Positions 8,127 to 16,400 of a stretch of 64,000 nt of DNA are shown piece by piece; the stretch's first letter is position 1, and every line of letters begins with the position of its first letter. Origin of the DNA: Pseudonocardia terrae (GTDB lineage Bacteria; Actinomycetota; Actinomycetes; Mycobacteriales; Pseudonocardiaceae). The stretch is from contig NZ_JAJTTE010000006.1 in NCBI RefSeq assembly GCF_021343995.1, positions 1 to 64,000 of the forward strand, in the 5' to 3' direction. The notes under the pieces were generated by a model. That model was not told where the DNA came from. It did not search any database and saw only the letters and a list, made by a program, of their open reading frames with translations. The translations under genes were made by a program, and so were the position numbers.

Positions 8127-9020
8127 TCACTCCCCGTGACGAGGAGGCGCTTCCCGGGGCACCTCGAGGACCTCCGGCGGGCGGTCCCCGTCCCGCGAGC
8201 GCAGTGCCACCGCGGCGACGACGGCGGCGATGCCGACCGCCTCGGCCACGCCCGGGAGCTGGCCCAGCGCGAGGAAGCCGATCACCGTCGCGGTCGCCGG
8301 GAGCAGGGCCAGCAGCACCGCGAACCGGCCCTGCCCGACGCGCCGCAGCACCACCTGGTCGAGGCCGTACGGGATCACGCTCGACAGCACCCCGACCCCG
8401 ACGGCGAGCAGCACCACCACCGGGTCGGTCAGCGGTGCGAGGCCCGCGGCCCCGTCGAGGAACAGCACCGGGGAGCACAGGACGGCCGCGACGGTGAACC
8501 CGACGGCCATGTCGTCGACGCCGTTCCCGGCCGTCGCGACCCGCTTGCCGAGGAGGATGTAGGCGGCCCACATGACCGCCGCGGCGAGCGCCCACAGCAC
8601 CCCCGACGGGCTGCCTGACCAGCGCACATCCGCGATCAGGGCCACCCCGCCCGCGGCCAGCACGACGGCCCCGACGTCCCGCGGCCGCCGCGACAGCGCC
8701 GCCGCCACCGCCACCGGCCCGCAGAACTCCAGCGCCACCACGGTGCCGAGCGGCAGGCGCGCGATGGCCTCGTAGAACGCGGCGTTCATCAGCGCCGTCG
8801 CCAGCCCGAACGGGATCGACCGTTGCAGCCGGGCGGGCCGCCAGGCGGCCCCGCGGGGACGCCGCCACGCGAGCAGCACCAGCCCCGCACCCAAGATCCG
8901 TAACACCGCCACGGCCGCGGGCGACAACCGGTCGAACAGCCCGACCGCGAGGGCCGCCCCGACGTACATCGAGGCGCCCCCGACGACGAAGAGCACGGGC
9001 GCCGGGACCCGGCGGATCAT
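8127..9020 (-). CDS. EamA/DMT-family exporter
   Basis: About 297 residues with ten hydrophobic helices in two EamA repeats. Landmarks are 'PAAVAVLRILGAGLVLLAW', 'ALMNAAFYEAIARLPLG' and 'VVALEFCGPVAVAA' in the first half, and 'WAAYILLGKRVA' and 'SSVIPYGLDQVVLRR' in the second. This is the RhtA/threonine-homoserine-exporter-like branch of the drug/metabolite transporter superfamily, so amino acid or metabolite export is likely; the substrate is unknown. The start is ambiguous: ATG 9020 is used, and a GTG at 9038 is also possible. It stands alone on the minus strand. Confidence 0.8.
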   Translation of the reverse strand: MIRRVPAPVLFVVGGASMYVGAALAVGLFDRLSPAAVAVLRILGAGLVLLAWRRPRGAAWRPARLQRSIPFGLATALMNAAFYEAIARLPLGTVVALEFCGPVAVAAALSRRPRDVGAVVLAAGGVALIADVRWSGSPSGVLWALAAAVMWAAYILLGKRVATAGNGVDDMAVGFTVAAVLCSPVLFLDGAAGLAPLTDPVVVLLAVGVGVLSSVIPYGLDQVVLRRVGQGRFAVLLALLPATATVIGFLALGQLPGVAEAVGIAAVVAAVALRSRDGDRPPEVLEVPREAPPRHGE

Positions 9021-9333
9021 GCTCGGCGCCACGACCACACCCCCGGTCGCGCTCCGTAGCCGCGACGACCGGACTGTTTACACGCCACACCTTGCGGTGT
9101 CACACCGCGCACCGCATCATTCACTCGTAGTCAACTGAATCCGTGTTCGTCATCGGACCGCCACCGCCTCGACGGTCACCCGACCCCGATAGGTCGATCT
9201 GTGATTGTCGTCGCGACACGGGACGGGAACACATGCAGGGGTAGTGAACGTCTGCAAGAGTGGGCGCACCGCGCGAGCGGTCGTCACAGCAAGCGACACC
9301 GGAGGATCGGTGTCGAGACGGAGGGAGACCGCT

Positions 9334-9522
9334 ATGCAGCCTGGAACCCTGACCCGGCCCGAGTTGACCCTCGCCGACCGCTGTGACCGCTGCGGAGCGG
9401 CCGCAAAGGTTCGTGCCGTGCTGCCTTCCGGTGGCGAGCTCCTGTTCTGCGGACACCACGCGCGTGCGCACGCCGACAAGCTGCGCGAGCTCGAGGTGGA
9501 CGTCCAGCAGGGTGCTGAGTAG
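9334..9522 (+). CDS. DUF7455-like small zinc-ribbon protein
   Basis: A 62-residue protein with a probable zinc site: 'DRCDRCGAAAKVRAVLPSGG' supplies a CxxC pair and 'LLFCGHHARAHADKL' a Cys and His residues. Small proteins of this type are nearly universal in actinobacteria and annotated DUF7455; their role is unknown. ATG 9334 has GAGGGAGA at a good distance. The gap 9021-9333 upstream holds no other gene. Confidence 0.8.
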   Translation: MQPGTLTRPELTLADRCDRCGAAAKVRAVLPSGGELLFCGHHARAHADKLRELEVDVQQGAE

Positions 9523-9579
9523 GCACGAGTGATGGGCGTGGGGCGACTCCCGGCGCGGTTCTTGTGTGGGTGGTGGTGT

Positions 9580-9605
9580 GGGCCGGCACCGGGGGGGGCC
9601 GGCCC
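9580..9605. terminator. GC-rich hairpin between convergent genes
   Basis: GGGCCGGC (9580-9587) and GCCGGCCC (9598-9605) form a perfect 8-bp stem with a 10-base loop. It lies between the convergent zinc-ribbon and helicase genes and could serve as a bidirectional terminator. There is no T-run, as is usual in high-GC actinobacteria. Confidence 0.55.
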
Positions 9606-9650
9606 TCTCGTCTGTCCGCTCCCGGCCGCCCCGGGGGAGGGTGACGACCG

Positions 9651-11390
9651 TCACCGCCACGACCGGATCGTGGCGATGCGCTCCTCGAGCTGCTCGATCG
9701 TGGCCATCGCGGTCGGCGGGCCGCCGCAGGCCCGGCGCAGCTCGTTGTGGATCACGCCGTGCGGCTTCTTCGTGCGGTGGTTGTGCAGCGCGACCAGCGT
9801 GTTCAGCTCCTTGCGGAGCTTCTGGATCTGCTCGCGCACGGACATCGCGCGCGACGGCTCGGGCGGGGGCGGCGGGGTCGCGCGGGCGCCGGCACCCGAC
9901 CGGGGGGAGCCCTTGTCGACCCATTCCTGCTGGCGCTGCTGCAGCAACGTGCGGACCTGGTCGGCGTCGAGCAGGCCGGGCAGGCCGATGTACTCCTCCT
10001 CGTCGGCGCTGAACGACGCGCCGTCGAAGATCAGCTGGTCGAGCTCCGCGTCGGCGTGCAGCGCGGTGAACGACTTCTCGTCCTCCCCCGGCTCGTCCTG
10101 CTGCCGGTTCGCGAGGGCGAGCTCCTCGTCGTTCCACTCCTCCTTGGGCCGGTGCGGCTTGCCGAGGACGTGGTCGCGCTGCGCCTCCAGCTCGCTCGCG
10201 AGGCCCAGCAGCACCGGGACGGACGGCACGAACACCGACGCCGTCTCCCCCGGCCGCCGCGACCGCACGAACCGGCCGATGGCCTGGGCGAAGTACAGCG
10301 GGGTCGACGCCGAGGTCGCGTAGACGCCCACCGCGAGCCGCGGCACGTCGACGCCCTCGGACACCATCCGGACGGCGACCATCCACCGCTCGTCGGACTT
10401 CGAGAAGGACTCGATCCGGTCCGACGAGCCCGCCTCGTCGGAGAGGATCAGCGCCGGCGCGGTGCCGGTGATCTGCTGCAGCAGCGCGGCGTAGGCCCGG
10501 GCGGTGTTCTGGTCGGTGGCGATGACGAGGCCGCCGGCGTCGGGCATCCCGCTGTTGCGGTGGGCGTCGAGCCGCTTGTCGGCGGCCGCGAGCACCGCGG
10601 GCATCCACTCGCCGCCGGGGTCCAGCGCGGTGCGCCAGGCCATCGCGGTCTGCTCCTTGGTGAGCGGCTCGCCGAGCCGGGCGCTGATCTCCTCGCCCGC
10701 GCTCGTCCGCCAGCTCGACGTCCCGGAGTAGGCGAGGAACACCACCGGCCGGACGACGTTGTCGGCGAGCGCGTCCGCGTACCCGTACTGGTGGTCCGAG
10801 CGGGACCGCAGGGCGCCCTCGGCGTCCCGCTCGTACTCGACGAACGGGATCGGGTTGTCGTCCGAGCGGAAGGGCGTGCCGGTCAGCGCCAGCCGCCGCT
10901 CCGCCGGCTCGAAGGCCAGCTGCACACCCTCGCCCCACGACTTGGCGTCGCCGGCGTGGTGGATCTCGTCGAGGATCACCAGCGTGCGCCGGTTCTCCGT
11001 GCGGGCCCGATGGGTGTTGGGGTGCACGGCCACACCGGCGTAGGTGATCGCGATGCCGTGGTAGTCCCGCGACGTGCCGGCCGACGCCCGGAACTCGGGG
11101 TCCAGCGCGATCCCGACCGCCGCCGCGGACTGCGCCCACTGGTACTTGAGGTGCTCCGTCGGGGTGACGACGGTGACCGCCTCGATCGTCCGGTCCGCCA
11201 GCAGCTCGCTCGCCACCCGCAGCGCGAAGGCGGTCTTCCCCGCGCCCGGCGTCGCGACCGTCAGGAAGTCCCGGGGCCTGGCGGCGAGGTACCGGGCGAG
11301 CGCCGAACGCTGCCAGGCACGCAAAGGGCGCGAGCCCGGAGCCGACACCGAGGAGAGTCCCTGAATCGGTACGGATTCGGTTTGCGACAC
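9651..11390 (-). CDS. DEAD/DEAH-box helicase (XPB / type III restriction-like)
   Basis: A 579-residue superfamily 2 helicase: Walker A 'TVATPGAGKTAFALRV' (about residues 41-56), motif Ia 'VVTPTEHLKYQW', motif II 'VILDEIHHAG' (DEIH), motif III 'LALTGTPFRSDD', and motif VI 'YFAQAIGRFVRSRRPGE' in the second RecA-like domain. A basic/coiled C-terminal tail (about residues 505-579) is family-specific. No nuclease or methylase domain is present, so it is not itself a restriction enzyme. Actinobacterial genomes commonly carry one such protein, probably for DNA repair or RNA handling. GTG 11390 has GGGAG 6-7 bases upstream. Confidence 0.85.
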   Translation of the reverse strand: MSQTESVPIQGLSSVSAPGSRPLRAWQRSALARYLAARPRDFLTVATPGAGKTAFALRVASELLADRTIEAVTVVTPTEHLKYQWAQSAAAVGIALDPEFRASAGTSRDYHGIAITYAGVAVHPNTHRARTENRRTLVILDEIHHAGDAKSWGEGVQLAFEPAERRLALTGTPFRSDDNPIPFVEYERDAEGALRSRSDHQYGYADALADNVVRPVVFLAYSGTSSWRTSAGEEISARLGEPLTKEQTAMAWRTALDPGGEWMPAVLAAADKRLDAHRNSGMPDAGGLVIATDQNTARAYAALLQQITGTAPALILSDEAGSSDRIESFSKSDERWMVAVRMVSEGVDVPRLAVGVYATSASTPLYFAQAIGRFVRSRRPGETASVFVPSVPVLLGLASELEAQRDHVLGKPHRPKEEWNDEELALANRQQDEPGEDEKSFTALHADAELDQLIFDGASFSADEEEYIGLPGLLDADQVRTLLQQRQQEWVDKGSPRSGAGARATPPPPPEPSRAMSVREQIQKLRKELNTLVALHNHRTKKPHGVIHNELRRACGGPPTAMATIEQLEERIATIRSWR

Positions 11391-11624
11391 ACGTCTCCCT
11401 GTCCTGCCGACCTGCCCCCGGAGGGGTGCTGGGGCCGCCGATCAGGGTATCCGGCGGTGAACGCGGGCGATGCCGTGCCCCGACCCGGGCGCGAACGCGC
11501 ACGTCACGCGCGGCGGGCTGGCCCGCGGCTCCCGGTCCGGGGTACACCTGCGGGCACACCGGGGCGGCTGCGAGGATCGACCGGACGGGCACCGGGGGAC
11601 GAACCGGGCGGGAAGGAGCGCAGG

Positions 11625-11729
11625 ATGACCCGGGCGGAACAAGACGAGCGGCCGACGGCGCGATCGGTGCGGTCGGTGCGGTCGACCCAGCCGGCCCTGT
11701 CGGTGCGGTCCGGCGGGGGCGGGCGATGA
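11625..11729 (+). CDS. 34-residue ORF translationally coupled to the PhaC-like gene
   Basis: ATG 11625 follows a strong GGAAGGAG site and encodes a 34-residue Arg/Ser/Thr-rich peptide ('TARSVRSVRSTQPALSVRS'). Its TGA overlaps the ATG of the next gene (ATGA). The downstream gene has no good ribosome binding site of its own, so this ORF probably couples its translation. The region includes a CGGTGCGGT short direct repeat. Whether the peptide has a function is unknown. Confidence 0.45.
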   Translation: MTRAEQDERPTARSVRSVRSTQPALSVRSGGGGR

Positions 11730-13393
11730 CCCGGCCCGAGGCCGACGACGCCGCCCTGCCGCTCGACGCCCTGCTCACCGAGGCCGCCCGCGGCCCGCTA
11801 GCGCGGCTGCTGCCCGTCGCCCCGGCCGCCCGGCTCGCCGCCGCCGCGCTGCGCTCCCCCGCCGCCACGGCCGGCCGCGCCGCGGGCGTGCTGGCCGATC
11901 TCGGCCGCATCGGGCTGGGCGCGCGCCCGGCCGCCGGCCGCACGGACGACCCGCGGCACGCCGATCCCGCCTGGACGGACGACCCGTTGCTCTCCCGCCT
12001 GCTCCAGGCGCACAAGGCCACCCGGGCCGCCGCCCTGGAGCTGGTCGAGGACCTCGCCGCCGATCCCGACGACGCCGACCGCCTCCGCGTCGCCGTCGCC
12101 CGCCTGGCCGACCTGCTGGCCCCCGGCACCAACCCGCTGCTGCACCCGCGGGGACTGCGCGACGCCCTGCGCTCGGGCGGCACGAGTGCCGTCCGGGCCG
12201 TGCGCGCCCTGGCCGCGGACCTCGCGAGCCCGCCCCGGCTGCCCGACGGCGGCGCCCGCCTCGAGCCCGGCACCGAGACCGCGACCGCCCCCGGCGCCGT
12301 AGTGCTGCGCACCCCGCTGTTCGAGCTGATCCACTACCTGCCGGCCACCGAGCAGGTCGCCGAGGTGCCGGTGCTGGTGGTGCCGGGCGTGGTCAACCGC
12401 TTCCACCTCGTCGACCTCGCGCCCGACCGCAGCCTGGTCCGCCGGCTCGTCGAGGCCGGCCAGCAGGTGTTCGCGCTGTCCTGGCACGACCCGGGCCCCG
12501 AGGACGCCGGGCGGGGCCTCGACGCCTACGCGGAGGCCGTCGTCGAGGCGCTGGGGGCGTGCGGACGGATCTGCCGGGTGGACCGGACCACCCTGCTCGG
12601 CCTCTCCACCGGGGGGCTGCTGGCCGCGGCCGTCACCGCGCGGCTGGAGCGGCAGGAACGGGTCGCGGCGCTCGTGCTGGCCGGCACGTCGCTCGACCGC
12701 GAGCGCTCGCGCACCGGCCCCTCCGCCGCGCCGGTCGACGACGCCGAGGTCCGTGCCGCCGTCACCTCGGTCGGCCGGGCGGGCCTGCTCGACGGGCGCC
12801 GGCTCGCCGAGATCCACGCCCTGCTCTGCCCGGAGGCGCTGGTGTGGCCGGCCTGGGAGCGGCGCTACCTCGGCGACGGGGAGACCCGGCCCGATCCGCT
12901 GCGCGTCTGGAACCTGGACGCGCAGCCCGTGCCGGCGGCGCTGTTCCGCGATCTCGCCGGGCTGGCGCTCACCGGTGCGCTGACCCGGTCCGGCGCCGCC
13001 CAGGTCCTCGGGGGCCCGGTCGACCTCTCCGCGGTCGACCGGGACGTCTACCTGCTCGCCGGCGTCGCGGACCGGGTGGGGAGCTGGCAGGCCGTCTACC
13101 GGACCTCGCAGGTGCTGGGCGGCAAGTGCCGCTTCGTGCTGGTCCCGGGCAGCACGGCAGCCGCGGTGGGATACGGGACGAGCGCGCACCGGGTGGCCCC
13201 GGGCGCGGTGTCGGCGGGCAACCCGGCCGACGCCGAGCGCTGGCGCGCGGCCTCGCACGTCGAGCAGGGCTCGTGGTGGGAGGACCTCGTCCCCTGGCTG
13301 GGCGAGCGGTCCGGTGACGTCGTGGACGCGCCGCCGGAGCTGGGCGGACGCGGGCTGCACCCGATCCACCCGGCTCCGGGCACCTATATCTGA
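11726..13393 (+). CDS. PhaC-like alpha/beta-hydrolase with degenerate catalytic triad
   Basis: A 555-residue protein aligning by eye with poly(3-hydroxyalkanoate) synthases: 'DPAWTDDPLLSRLLQAHKAT', a PhaC N-terminal-like helical region, 'LAPGTNPLLHPRGLRDALRS', 'LFELIHYLPATEQVAEVPVL', 'FALSWHDPGPED', and 'YRTSQVLGGKCRFVLVPGS'. In PhaC enzymes the nucleophile is Cys in a G-x-C-x-G-G box. Here the box is GLSTGG with Ser294. The acid is kept (Asp449 in 'GVADRV'). The catalytic His expected after 'VLVPGS' is replaced by Thr477. It may therefore be a non-polymerising paralogue, a lipase-like enzyme, or a partner of a true PhaC. No phaA/phaB/phasin genes are adjacent. Confidence 0.72.
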   Translation: MTRPEADDAALPLDALLTEAARGPLARLLPVAPAARLAAAALRSPAATAGRAAGVLADLGRIGLGARPAAGRTDDPRHADPAWTDDPLLSRLLQAHKATRAAALELVEDLAADPDDADRLRVAVARLADLLAPGTNPLLHPRGLRDALRSGGTSAVRAVRALAADLASPPRLPDGGARLEPGTETATAPGAVVLRTPLFELIHYLPATEQVAEVPVLVVPGVVNRFHLVDLAPDRSLVRRLVEAGQQVFALSWHDPGPEDAGRGLDAYAEAVVEALGACGRICRVDRTTLLGLSTGGLLAAAVTARLERQERVAALVLAGTSLDRERSRTGPSAAPVDDAEVRAAVTSVGRAGLLDGRRLAEIHALLCPEALVWPAWERRYLGDGETRPDPLRVWNLDAQPVPAALFRDLAGLALTGALTRSGAAQVLGGPVDLSAVDRDVYLLAGVADRVGSWQAVYRTSQVLGGKCRFVLVPGSTAAAVGYGTSAHRVAPGAVSAGNPADAERWRAASHVEQGSWWEDLVPWLGERSGDVVDAPPELGGRGLHPIHPAPGTYI

Positions 13394-13478
13394 GTCGCTC
13401 GTCTCGCCTGGTGCAGCCTCCACCTTCTCCGCACCCATGGACGTCGCGGCCGCCGGAGCCGGGCGACCACACCCCGGG

Positions 13479-16400
13479 TCACGGCGTCGTGTCCGCGCTC
13501 CCCGGCGCCGTTCCGGTGTCTGGCGGTGCGGGCGCGACGCCCGACGGCGGTGGAGCTTCCGACGGGCTCGGGCCGTCCGATCGGTTGCCGGGCTGCGCGG
13601 GCCGGTGCAGGGACACCACCCCCGAACCCGGCGTCGTCGGCGGCTGGGCCGGGCCGTAGATCGGGGGCGCCGGCGGGGGCACCGCTCTCGTCGCGGCGGC
13701 GCCTACCGGCATCGGAACCGGACCGACCTGCGGCGGAGGCAGGGCCGCGATCGCTGCGAAGACGGCGACGGCCACCGCGGCTCGGGCGAGGCTCCTGGTC
13801 ATCGGGGTGGCACCCGGTGAAACGGAGTGCACCGGTAGGGGCTCCCTGAGCTCCGTGGCCGGGTTCCCCCGGTACCGCGCCCACGCCGGTACGTCCGTGC
13901 CCTTCATGAGGAAGGCGTCGGCGTCGAGCACGGCGCCTTCGCGCATCCGGACGCCGTAGTGCACCCATGCGGCAGTACCGAGGGTGCAGTCACGCTCGAT
14001 CACGATCCGGTCGGACTTGAACGCACCGTCCTCCAGCGAGTGGGCCTGGATGGTGGTCGCGGCGTTGAGCGTTGCGTAGTCGCCGATCGTGACCAGCGTC
14101 TTCTCGGGGATCCCGCAGCCGTCGTCGAAGACCTTGTGCCCGATCCGCACCCCGAGTGTCCACCACACGAGGTTCTTCATCGGGGTGCCGTTGAACAGCG
14201 CCAGGAGTTTCCCGCTGCTCAACTTCCAAATGCGCTCGTGCCGCCAGAACCGCCGATCGTAGATGGAGCAGAACCTGGGCTCGAGCGCCCGGAAACCGGT
14301 GGCGGCACGTTCGACGAGCACCCTGAACGCGAGCATCAGCACGAGGGCACCGACCGTCGTGGGCGCCATGGCCAGGAATCCGAGGCTGCTGTAGACGTCG
14401 ACGGCCAGCAGGCCGAACACCGCGACGATGTAGAGATCCACGAAGGTGACGAGCAGGTACAGCACTGCCGTGACCGTGTTGTGCAGGTTCTTGGCCCGCA
14501 CCCGCCTGCGCCGCTCCTCCCCGGACTTGAGGTGGTGGTCGAACGTGCGGTCGCGATGCACGGAGCGGGGGATCTCGAAGGGTGGCGACCCGAGCAGCCC
14601 GACGCCCTCGCGGACCCGACCCGCGAGCGGGACCATCACCTTGGTGGCGAGCAGGCAGTTGTCGCCCGTCCGCGCACCCGCCGGGAAGGCGATGTTGTTC
14701 CCCAGGAAGTTCTCGGCCCCGATGACGGTCGGCCGGACCCGGAAGGACGTGCTCGAGTACTCCGCGTTCAGCATCGACAGGCCGTCGGAGACCAGCGTCC
14801 CCGAACCCACACGGGACAGGAACGGCGTCTCGTGGCGCACCTCGAGGCCGAAGTTCGACCCGGTCTGCACCACGGGGCTGCCGAGGTCGTAGCCGAGCAG
14901 GCGCAGATAGTGCACGATCGCCGAACTGTCGCCGAACAGGGCCGTGAAGAAGGCGAAGTTCGTCAGCCGCTGGACCGTCCGCTGCGCCCAGTACCGGATC
15001 CCGTAGAGGGGATACACCGCGCCAGGTCGCAGACCGAGAGCCACCAGCCGGGGAATCGTGAAGACGACGACGAGGCCGAACACCAGCGCGCCGACGGCCG
15101 TCACCGACACGTAGACGAGCGCCTGAGAGGCGAAGTTCCACCTGGGCCCGACCACGAGACCCGGCGCCTGCACGTCCTGGAGCAGCGGAAGCCCCCTGAG
15201 CAGCTGCACGGCCACGGTCAGGCCGAGCGGCGCGGCAAGGACCGCGACGAACACCAGTTGCCACAGCGAGTACGAGAACCGCCGGAACCGGCCGCACCGG
15301 GCCGGGGCGACGGTCCGATGGTCCGCACCGCCCGGCTGCGCGGGTGATCCGTGCCAGGACTGGCCGGCGGGTACGACCTGGCCGGTGTGCAGGGAGGAGG
15401 CGTGTCCCAGCTGGGCCCCGTCGCCCATCGCGACGTCGATGTCGAGGACCGTCCGCTCGCCGACCAGTACGTGGGACCCGAGAGTGACCCGCCCGGTCCG
15501 GATCCGGCCCGCGTACGCCCGGTAGCCGTTGAAGGACGAGTCCTTGCGGACGACGGTGTCGTCCCCGATCGTCACCAGGTCCGTGCACACGGGCACGTTG
15601 CGCGAGAGGATCACGACGTTGCGGCCGACGCGGGCACCGAGCGCGCGAAGGTAGACGTTGAACAGCGGAGACCCGACGAAGAGGGTCAACGGGTTGGCGC
15701 GCACGAGGATGCGAACGACCCAGAAGCGCAGGTAGGTCGCGCCCCACAGCGGGAACTCCCGCGCGGTCCAGCGCCCGACGAGCAGCCGTTTCAGCGCGAT
15801 GGGCAGGACGGACATGACGACGAAGGCGGCGACCGAGAACCCCACGCTGCGCATCAGCATGCTCAGGAACCCGTCCGCCGCGTCCATCCACGCCAGGCCC
15901 GTCGTGAACACGACCGAGATCAGGCACGCGAAGGCGAGGTACAGCAGTACCTGGACCGCCCCACACACCACGTACCGGACGGTCGACACGCGGAGGACCT
16001 CGTCGGTCGACACGTTCCGGGTCCCGTCGCCCGCCTCCACCACCGCGGCCAGCTTCTCGACGGTCGGGTTCAGGTAGAGCTCCTTCATCGCAGGCGGCGA
16101 CAGGTCGGTTCCGTTCCGCACCCGGGCGGAGAAGCGGGCCAGCTGCAGGGAGTCGGCGCCGAGCTCCTCGAACAGATGGCTGTCCACGGAGACCCGTTCG
16201 AGCCCCAGCGTCTGCGCGAGCAGCCTCGCGAGTACCTGCTCCGTCTCGGTCCTCGGGGCCACGTACTCGCGCGTGTTCGCCATCGCCGGCGTCGTCGGCG
16301 CCGGAAGGCGTTTGCGGTCGGCCTTGTCGCTCGTCGTCATCGGGATGACGGGCAGGTGCTCGAGGTAGGTCGGCACCATGTAGGAGGGCAGCCGGTCGCG

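Noticed and set aside
9226..9252. ECF-sigma type promoter (GGGAAC ... CGTC) before the zinc-ribbon gene
   Set aside because: The -10 part deviates from CGTT and spacing is not decisive; too weak to list.
11426..11725. N-terminal extension of the PhaC-like protein
   Set aside because: The extra 100 residues are Arg/Gly-rich and without homology; ATG 11726 overlaps the upstream small ORF.
13384..13968. Open frame on the minus strand across the end of the synthetase
   Set aside because: Arg/Gly-rich shadow of the synthetase frame with no start signal; the in-frame domain structure belongs to the other frame.
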